41,672 nucleotides of DNA from Nitrosomonas aestuarii. GTDB taxonomy: Bacteria; Pseudomonadota; Gammaproteobacteria; Burkholderiales; Nitrosomonadaceae. The notes under the pieces were generated by a model. The model was not told the origin of the DNA. It searched no databases and saw only the letters and a list, made by a program, of their open reading frames with translations. Of the stretch, positions 36,106 through 41,672 are shown in pieces. The stretch covers positions 1 through 41,672 of the forward strand of contig NZ_QAAE01000025.1 of assembly GCF_003046585.1 (NCBI RefSeq), read 5' to 3'. A program made the translations under genes and the position numbers. The stretch's first letter is position 1; each line of letters starts with the position of its first letter.

Positions 36106-36420
36106 TTACGTACTTCCTTTTTTATCTTTTTTCTTGAACATTTCCAGCATCCGTTGACTTACCAGAAATCCACCAAACACATTTACTGCCGCCAGTGTCA
36201 CGGCAACAGCACCAAGCCATACACCCCAGTCCATATCCGAAGGACCTGCAGCCAGCATTGCGCCAACAATGATAATACTTGAAATTGCATTCGTCACAGA
36301 CATCAACGGCGTATGCAGGGCAGGCGTAACATTCCACACTACATGGTAGCCGACAAAAATTGCCAGAACAAAAATTGTCAGATTGATAATAAGTGGATCA
36401 ATGTCCCCTATCATATACAC
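36106..36420 (-). CDS. pntA2: NAD(P) transhydrogenase alpha subunit, membrane part
   Basis: This 104-aa protein has three hydrophobic helices (about 9-30, 36-57, 66-90) and corresponds to the C-terminal membrane section of E. coli PntA. In many bacteria, as here, PntA is split in two genes. The segment [25 protein letters not shown] is the conserved part. It is placed between the soluble alpha gene and pntB. Confidence 0.94.
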   Translation of the reverse strand: MYMIGDIDPLIINLTIFVLAIFVGYHVVWNVTPALHTPLMSVTNAISSIIIVGAMLAAGPSDMDWGVWLGAVAVTLAAVNVFGGFLVSQRMLEMFKKKDKKGST

Positions 36421-36510
36421 TCCTTTTAAATTCGTTAACTGTATGCCTTATGTATTAAACATAGGAATCGCGACTCATCGTGTAACAGCTATACTTGCAC
36501 ACCCACTCAA

Positions 36511-37641
36511 CTATTGCGCGTGGCTTACCACACCACCATCACTACAAACCAATGTTCCGGTGACAATTTCATCCTCACGGTTTATGTTTAACTTACCGCT
36601 TTCGGCATCAATAATCAGATTCAGGAAATTCATCAAATTTCGCGCGTATAACGTACTCGAATCGGCTGCGACCAGCCCGGGAATATTGGCGACACCAACC
36701 AAATGCACGCCGTGCTTGACAACCGTTTTGTCCAGTTCGGATATCGGGCAATTACCACCCGCTTCAACAGCCATATCCACGATAACAGAACCAGGCTTCA
36801 TTGCTTTCACAGTTTCTTCTTTGATTAATACAGGTGCCGGACGGCCTGGAATCAATGCGGTCGTAATAATGACATCTGCAACACTTGCTCTTTCGTGAAC
36901 CAGTTCACCCTGACGGCGTTTATAGTCTTCAGACATTTCGGCTGCATAACCACCCGCTGTTTCAGCATTTGCCTTTTCTTCATCAGTGAGCGGCACTTCC
37001 ACAAATTTAGCCCCCAGGCTTTCAACCTGTTCTTTAGCAGCAGGACGCACATCAAAAGCCTCGACAACTGCACCCAGCCTTTTTGCGGTCGCAATAGCCT
37101 GCAACCCTGCCACACCGGCACCAAGCACCAGAACACGCGCTGCTTTAACTGTTCCGGCCGCTGTCATTAACATCGGAAAAAAACGTTGATAGATATCAGC
37201 AGCCATAATCACAGCCTTGTAGCCCGCAATATTTGCCTGGGATGACAACACGTCCATATTTTGGGCACGTGAAATCCTCGGCAGTTTTTCCATTGCGAAT
37301 GCAGTTAAACCATGTTTGGCGAGCAATTCAATCCCGTCAACTTTATGTGGCGCCAGAAGGCCCAATAACACAACATCTTTACGCATCATGGCCAATTCAT
37401 CAGCATCGGGGCCACGAACCTTGAGAACTACTTCAGACTGACTGTACAACGTTGCCGCATCAGCAACGATGTTAGCACCAGCCGCTTCAAATTCCGCATC
37501 AGGTATACTTGCGCCAGCACCTGCGCCTGACTGTACCGATACAACATGGGTGCCCTTAGCAGTATATTTTTTAACTGTCTCCGGTGTAGCTGCGACACGC
37601 GTTTCTCCCCCGCGAATCTCTGCGGGAATGCCTATATGCAT
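36511..37641 (-). CDS. pntA1: NAD(P) transhydrogenase alpha subunit, NAD-binding part
   Basis: This 376-aa soluble domain I of the transhydrogenase begins MHIGIPAEIRGGETRVAATP and contains the nucleotide loop VLGAGVAGLQAIATAKRLGA and the RQGELVHERASVADVIITTALIPGRPAP segment. Similarity to alanine dehydrogenase is expected for this fold, but the adjacent pntA2 and pntB settle the assignment. It ends 90 bases before pntA2. Confidence 0.96.
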   Translation of the reverse strand: MHIGIPAEIRGGETRVAATPETVKKYTAKGTHVVSVQSGAGAGASIPDAEFEAAGANIVADAATLYSQSEVVLKVRGPDADELAMMRKDVVLLGLLAPHKVDGIELLAKHGLTAFAMEKLPRISRAQNMDVLSSQANIAGYKAVIMAADIYQRFFPMLMTAAGTVKAARVLVLGAGVAGLQAIATAKRLGAVVEAFDVRPAAKEQVESLGAKFVEVPLTDEEKANAETAGGYAAEMSEDYKRRQGELVHERASVADVIITTALIPGRPAPVLIKEETVKAMKPGSVIVDMAVEAGGNCPISELDKTVVKHGVHLVGVANIPGLVAADSSTLYARNLMNFLNLIIDAESGKLNINREDEIVTGTLVCSDGGVVSHAQ

Positions 37642-37855
37642 TGATGATCTCCCTTATCTTGTCAACAAGCTTGCAAACAAAAACTTTTTTCTTTTATAAA
37701 TAACATTGAACTCTTTTCGTAGAGGTCGAATTATAAATCAATTTACACTTCACGTAATAGATTACTGGAACAAGTAATGAATTTGATACACTTTTACAAC
37801 AACTTCTAGATTCAGACTAGACCATTGACGCTGTACGAATGCCCGTTGACATGAT

Positions 37856-38818
37856 CTAGATGTCAACCAACACACCTTGCGATGCATCACACGCGCGCTG
37901 AAAAGCCAAAGCTGAAACAGCCAGATCCCCCAATGCCAAACCACGGAATACAAATGCAGTTCGCTCATTTGCCCGCTTGCGCCCCACAATCTTTCCAGTA
38001 ACCAAACCGGTCAAATCTCCTGATATCAAACCCGGCCGCACCAATGGATTTGACATTTCAGCTTCCTGTTCTATGTCGTCAATAATAATGCGATCAAAAG
38101 CGGTCATGCCTTCGGCGTACCAGGGCGCAGCCAGATCAGTCATGGTCACAAAAGCACCATGTTTTAACCATCGCACATCCAGAAAAGGTTCCAATTCAGG
38201 TGAAATAGTCACCGATGTCACAATCAAATCAGCGTCACAAACAGCTTCTTGGGCTGTTTTACTTGGGACCGCATTCAGTCCCATACTATTTGCACTCTGA
38301 CACAATATATCCCGATTTTTGACACCACGCCCATACGCGCGAATTTCTTTTAACGGAAATAAATCAGCGAAAACCTTTAAATGGCTATGTGCTTGCACAC
38401 CACACCCAATAAATGCAGCTACGCTCGAATTGATGTTAGCTAAACGCTTAGCAGCTACAGCACTTAGTCCAGCCGTACGCACTGCAGTTACCCAGCCACC
38501 ATCCAAAATAGCAAGTGGCAGACCAGAATCACTGTCAAGCAATGTCACCAAAGCATAAATGCTTTTCAAACCTCGATGCGAGTTTTTTGGATTTAATAGT
38601 AATGTTTTAACCGCCAGAATCTGCGGATCGTCAGCAGCTGCCAATGTTGCCATCATATATCGACCGTCAGGTGGCGTAATCACTGCTTTAGGCGCATTCC
38701 AAACTTGTGCGCAAACACGTCCATGGATCAGGTTTTCAATGCTTTCGATAACTTCTGTAGTCGTCAGCTGCAGTTGATTCAACACTTTTTGTGATAAAAA
38801 ACGAATATGTACAGACAT
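37856..38818 (-). CDS. Ornithine cyclodeaminase/mu-crystallin family protein
   Basis: The 320-aa protein has the family's Rossmann core with AAFIGCGVQAHSHLKVFADLFP (about 133-154) and the substrate-side segment MATLAAADD near residue 55. Related enzymes act as ornithine cyclodeaminase, alanine dehydrogenase, or pyrroline-2-carboxylate reductase, and the exact substrate cannot be told from sequence. The expected C-terminal GLALGDLAVSALAF is present. It stands alone, 214 bases upstream of pntA1 on the same strand. Confidence 0.85.
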   Translation of the reverse strand: MSVHIRFLSQKVLNQLQLTTTEVIESIENLIHGRVCAQVWNAPKAVITPPDGRYMMATLAAADDPQILAVKTLLLNPKNSHRGLKSIYALVTLLDSDSGLPLAILDGGWVTAVRTAGLSAVAAKRLANINSSVAAFIGCGVQAHSHLKVFADLFPLKEIRAYGRGVKNRDILCQSANSMGLNAVPSKTAQEAVCDADLIVTSVTISPELEPFLDVRWLKHGAFVTMTDLAAPWYAEGMTAFDRIIIDDIEQEAEMSNPLVRPGLISGDLTGLVTGKIVGRKRANERTAFVFRGLALGDLAVSALAFQRACDASQGVLVDI

Positions 38819-39417
38819 TTTGGCAATCAGGAATTGAACATGCGCTACATTAGGACGCCATCTTCAGAATAATCGAATCGACTGACTCATTTTAATAGCA
38901 TACATGAGTCGATGAACAGTTTATTTGAAAATCCTGTTATCCCCAATTAAATAAATCCACTTTCTCTCGCGTAACAAAGTACTTCTCGTGCCTTTGCAAA
39001 TTGTTTTTTTAAATGTAAAAAATAAAATGCAACGCTAAACAGCCATTCGGCTGGGCTTTGCTTTTTTTCTCCGGCTTTGCTTGTCTTGACTCGTTTTTCC
39101 AAGACTAAAAGCATTCATTTTGAATTTAAAAAGAGGATATTTCTATTTTGCATCAATAGTAACAGGATTGTCGCGCAGAATGACGCCAGAGCACAAGAAC
39201 TGTTACGAATTCCGATTGCTATATACAGATGATTGATCCAAAATTGCAGCAAAACTGGAAGAGCTAATTGCCAAGGTAACAGCGCGATCCGCTGAAATAA
39301 ATTCTCTTAGTTAAATTTAATCTCCCAGTTGATCGTTTTTGTATTAGGCATTTTTTTATTTTTTCAACCCTCGCTCCCAGTCAGTTCCTGCTCAAATAAT
39401 ATTCAGGCAGCTCTGAA
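38819..39417. other. Gap with terminator-like hairpin and possible IS110 scrap
   Basis: CAGCC (39040-39044) pairs with GGCTG (39049-39053), followed after a short spacer by a T-rich run near 39061-39068. GGCTTTGCTT is directly repeated nearby. At about 39150-39232 one plus frame reads NDARAQELLRIP, which resembles the C-terminal Transposase_20 region of IS110 transposases before a stop. Another frame (about 39239-39314) reads KIAAKLEELIAKVTARSAEI then stops. Both lack starts and are short, so I treat them as decayed fragments. Confidence 0.3.
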
Positions 39418-40326
39418 TCAATTTGAACCAAGAGCTCGAGATTCTCGATTATTTTCGGACACTGAATTTAAAATTTCATGTGCCTTGTTATAGCCAAATT
39501 CTATCATTTCTGATGCACGATCAAACTCTAGCGTTCCACAAGCATTTCTGGCAATTTCAATTGTATAGTCTGGTGGATATGCTGCAAGTTTCTGCCTGGC
39601 AATAGTACTCTGCATTGCATCGTATGCCTGGTTTACAATATCATAGGCATCAAAATTCAAAACATCTTTCTGAATACTTCTTTGTTGCAAACTTTTAATA
39701 AAGCTACTAATCCTTTCGTGAAATTTTGTTGAATCATCCGAGTAGACCATTTGCCCGTGATCTACAGCATGATTGCTATTTAATGCGCCGCTTAGATTAA
39801 CAGCGATTGTCATATCTGTATGATCGCCAAATGTAGGGGCGATGGGAACTGGATTCAGGACGCTGCCATCAATCAGATTGATGCCTTGGTAACTATAGGG
39901 TGTAAACAACATGGGCAATGAAATTGATGCGCGAATAGCATCAAAAAGTTTGCCGGAATTTATCCAGACTTCTTTTTCATTTTGAATATCAGTCGCAACA
40001 GCAGTAAAACAAATTGGAAGATCTTCAATTAATTCGTTTCCGACAAGATTGACCAATGTATTGACAATTTTATCACCCTTAAAAAAACCCGATCTATTCC
40101 ACGAAACATCAAGCAAGCTTAAAATATCAATCTTCGTAACTGCCTTAACCCAGTCCTCAAATTCACTTAGCTTTCCAGCGGCATAAATTCCGCCGATAAG
40201 CGCGCCCATGGAGCAACCGGAAATAGATTTAATTACGAAACCATTTTCTTCGAGCCAGTGAATAACGCCGATATGCGCTAACCCGCGCGCACCCCCACTT
40301 CCTAAGACAAGAGATATGGTTTTCAT
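39418..40326 (-). CDS. Patatin-like phospholipase (RssA-type)
   Basis: The start at 40326 is chosen because the family begins directly at KTISLVLGSGGARGLAHIGV; the frame upstream to 40431 runs into probable mobile-element debris. The 302-aa product has the oxyanion loop GSGGARG, the nucleophile elbow GCSMG, and the catalytic Asp in DGS. It is therefore a predicted Ser-Asp dyad lipid acyl hydrolase, cytoplasmic or peripheral to the membrane. No partner gene lies nearby, and both flanks contain transposon remnants. Confidence 0.9.
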   Translation of the reverse strand: MKTISLVLGSGGARGLAHIGVIHWLEENGFVIKSISGCSMGALIGGIYAAGKLSEFEDWVKAVTKIDILSLLDVSWNRSGFFKGDKIVNTLVNLVGNELIEDLPICFTAVATDIQNEKEVWINSGKLFDAIRASISLPMLFTPYSYQGINLIDGSVLNPVPIAPTFGDHTDMTIAVNLSGALNSNHAVDHGQMVYSDDSTKFHERISSFIKSLQQRSIQKDVLNFDAYDIVNQAYDAMQSTIARQKLAAYPPDYTIEIARNACGTLEFDRASEMIEFGYNKAHEILNSVSENNRESRALGSN

Positions 40327-40500
40327 TGGCAAAACTGATCCTTTAATAAATACTAAACAGCAATTATATAGTTTTGATATCAGCATCCTTAGCAGGTCGT
40401 TGAAAAATATTTTCGGAGCAACCCCGCGCATAACAAAACAAGTAAAAAAAGAAGTGCTCGTCTCTTGGATTCGTATAATAAATCACCACTGTCTCATTAG
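40327..40500. other. Short gap upstream of the patatin gene
   Basis: No gene is supported. The sequence should hold the patatin-gene promoter on the minus strand. The segment around 40393-40440 looks like insertion-element debris, but I cannot name a family. Confidence 0.3.
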
Positions 40501-40681
40501 GTTCTGGTCAATTCTAACCGAACGCTTTAATTTGAAACATTTCATATTTAACCGGAGACATTCCGCTATTAGCTGTGTATAACCGGTCATTGTTGTAGTA
40601 GCGAATATAATCCGCAGCATCTTGTTTCGTATGTTCTCGTGCAGGCTACGCCACTTTTAAAATCCAGTCATGCTTCAAGCC
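40501..40681 (-). pseudogene. IS3-family transposase 3' remnant with in-frame stop
   Basis: Read on the minus strand the frame gives HDWILKVA, a stop, then REHTKQDAADYIRYYNNDRL and TANSGMSPVKYE to a stop at 40514. This matches the end of an IS3-type OrfB integrase-fold transposase (the YYN..R motif and the SP..YE ending). The terminus GTTCTGGTC (40501-40509) is identical to the tip of the IS3-family left end at 41521-41529. The upstream part is replaced by an IS110 fragment at about 40675-40690, so it is dead. Confidence 0.7.
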
Positions 40682-40839
40682 ACCAAAGTTAGCAATTTCA
40701 GATAACCTGCCTTATTAATCGGTATGGAAGCAAGCGTACCTATCACTTTACCTTGGTGCTTAATGACTACGCCAACATGTTTATCCAAATGGGTAACAAC
40801 GCCAAGACAAACTTCATTCTGAATCAATGTGCTATCCAT
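40675..40839 (-). pseudogene. IS110-family transposase N-terminal fragment
   Basis: The minus frame from ATG 40839 encodes 54 residues, including CLGVVTHLDKHVGVVIKHQG and then LASIPINKAGYLKLL. This matches the start of IS110 transposases (GVDTHLD.HV type, DEDD fold). The first catalytic Asp of that motif is Val here (GVVTH), and the reading frame ends at the junction with the IS3 remnant. It cannot be an active transposase. Confidence 0.65.
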
Positions 40840-41160
40840 ATTTAGACTCCTCAGTCAAGATTGGCACATTACCAACTGCACTTACCGGACAGGACACTCA
40901 CGGTGCAATACAAAGCTCCTATTAGGTCACAAGCATTGGGCCCGATAATACTCGAGGAATACCTTGACCAGATCGACAGGTCAACGCAAAGGCGCCACCT
41001 CGCCAATCCCAGCACGAGCCAGACCAAGTCAGGCGTTTCATGCAATATAAATTGAGTATCCCAACACGCACCTACGCCGCTCATTGAAGCTCTGACGCCA
41101 TAGCAATAATCATCTTGCCAGCCTACTCTGCATTTCACTGATTATCAAAGGTCTTCATCT
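40840..41160. other. Non-coding stretch upstream of the IS110 fragment
   Basis: No gene is supported. It directly precedes the start of the IS110-family fragment. In IS110-type elements of the IS621 kind a bridge RNA is encoded between the left end and the transposase, so remnants of such a sequence could be here. No fold can be confirmed by eye. Confidence 0.25.
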
Positions 41161-41350
41161 CTTTACTGACAGCTAACCTGTCAAACAAGCGACTCAAACC
41201 GTTCCCCCTCGCCAAGTAGCAGGGTCTCTGTTTCAGACTACTACGGAAACTCCGTCAGCTAATCGTTCATTGGGATCACATTCCCTTGTCATTACGATAA
41301 ACCTTTCCCATTTCACAAGCCAGACTCAAACGTATTGGTGAGGCTGCCGA
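41161..41350 (-). other. Probable group II intron fragment
   Basis: The minus strand contains AGCTGACGGAGTTTCCGTAG followed by TAGTCTGAAACAGAGACC and then TTGGCGAGGGGGAACGGTTT. This series resembles the segment of bacterial group II introns just before the reverse-transcriptase/maturase reading frame, and GGTTTATCGTAATGA precedes it. No reverse transcriptase follows; the sequence runs into IS110-linked DNA. The identification is from memory of such introns and needs a covariance-model search. Confidence 0.4.
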
Positions 41351-41518
41351 TCGCAGTCTTTGTTCTTGCTTGCTGCAAGTCGATACAAATGTTACGGTCT
41401 GGCTCTATTCTCCTCGTAACACCCTGCATGCCACCATTCGTTTGCAATCTGCATTTGGAAGCAAACCCTTAACTGTGATTCGCCTCAGTCCGTATACACC
41501 TGTTAAGCCGTGTATGTG

Positions 41519-41672
41519 GTGTTCTGGTCTAATGGAAATGGACACATTGATGAGAGACAATGTTATTGTCACTGATCGAGGTTTTTATGAAAGAAAAGAA
41601 AGTTTGCAAACGATATGCGCAGTCGTTTAAAGAAGAAGCGGTTGCATTAATTACGGAACAAAGCTACAGCGT
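41519..41672 (+). mobile_element. Left end of an IS3-family element, truncated by window edge
   Basis: The tip GTTCTGGTC (41521-41529) repeats the terminus of the IS3 remnant at 40501, in the orientation expected for the two ends of related elements. The start of the first transposase gene follows about 60 bases later. The rest is outside the window. Confidence 0.65.
41587..41672 (+). CDS. IS3-family transposase OrfA, partial
   Basis: The frame from ATG 41587 reads MKEKKVCKRYAQSF then KEEAVALITEQSYSV and runs off the window. This is the beginning of the OrfA helix-turn-helix (HTH_Tnp_1) that binds the IS ends. OrfB would be expected downstream with programmed frameshifting. Confidence 0.75.
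   Translation, partial: MKEKKVCKRYAQSFKEEAVALITEQSYS

Noticed and set aside
40327..40431. N-terminal extension of the patatin-like protein
   Set aside because: The family begins at KTISLVLGSGG; the extra residues come from probable insertion-element debris.
1..41672. CRISPR array
   Set aside because: No set of regularly spaced direct repeats was seen anywhere in the window.

Overview
The window looks like a chromosomal segment of an ammonia-oxidiser-like betaproteobacterium, most likely Nitrosomonas or a relative. This is inferred from gene order (petABC-sspA-sspB, glyA-nrdR-ribD, dciA/M23 peptidase/secA, clpS-clpA), the betaproteobacterial PVWY form of the cytochrome b Qo motif, and moderately AT-rich DNA. 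I could not run a taxonomic search.

Region 1 (119-4958) is a compact integrated element in a tRNA-Thr(TGT) gene. Its boundary is a perfect 64-bp direct repeat, 119-182 and 4895-4958. The right copy forms the 3' part of the functional tRNA gene from the anticodon loop onward; the left copy is the displaced original 3' part. The net insert is 4,776 bp. It holds an unknown 313-aa membrane protein, a GC-rich hairpin island, a 121-aa unknown protein, a Rep_trans/RstA-type rolling-circle initiator with strong hairpins in its 5' coding region, an 89-aa unknown protein, an excisionase-like HTH protein and a tyrosine integrase. The HTH gene overlaps the integrase gene by 124 bp in another frame. No coat, Zot or mobilisation gene is present, so it resembles a phage satellite or an integrative plasmid rather than a complete filamentous prophage. 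This is the main candidate for an undescribed system.

Region 2 (5019-8670, minus) is petABC (cytochrome bc1 complex) followed by sspA and sspB. Region 3 (9208-13024, minus) is secA and an upstream M23 peptidase, divergent from dciA. An RNB exoribonuclease, a TonB-like protein, aroE and a CBS-pair protein then run on the plus strand to 18602.

Region 4 (18872-22195, minus) holds a methyltransferase, a phosphotransferase-fold kinase coupled to a second methyltransferase-like gene, and a two-piece remnant of a NACHT-type NTPase without a P-loop. Region 5 (22281-25264, minus) is glyA-nrdR-ribD. An orphan TRAP-type binding protein and clpS-clpA follow, then a plus-strand cold-shock gene with a long structured leader.

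Region 6 (29977-38818) carries icd, a membrane-anchored retropepsin-like protease, an RpfE-like protein, a PAS-EAL protein whose EAL domain has lost its paired metal-binding aspartates, the proton-translocating transhydrogenase pntA1-pntA2-pntB, and an ornithine cyclodeaminase-family gene. Region 7 (38819-41672) has a patatin-like lipase flanked by decayed mobile DNA: IS3 and IS110 transposase fragments, a probable group II intron scrap, and the left end of an IS3-family element that continues past the window edge.
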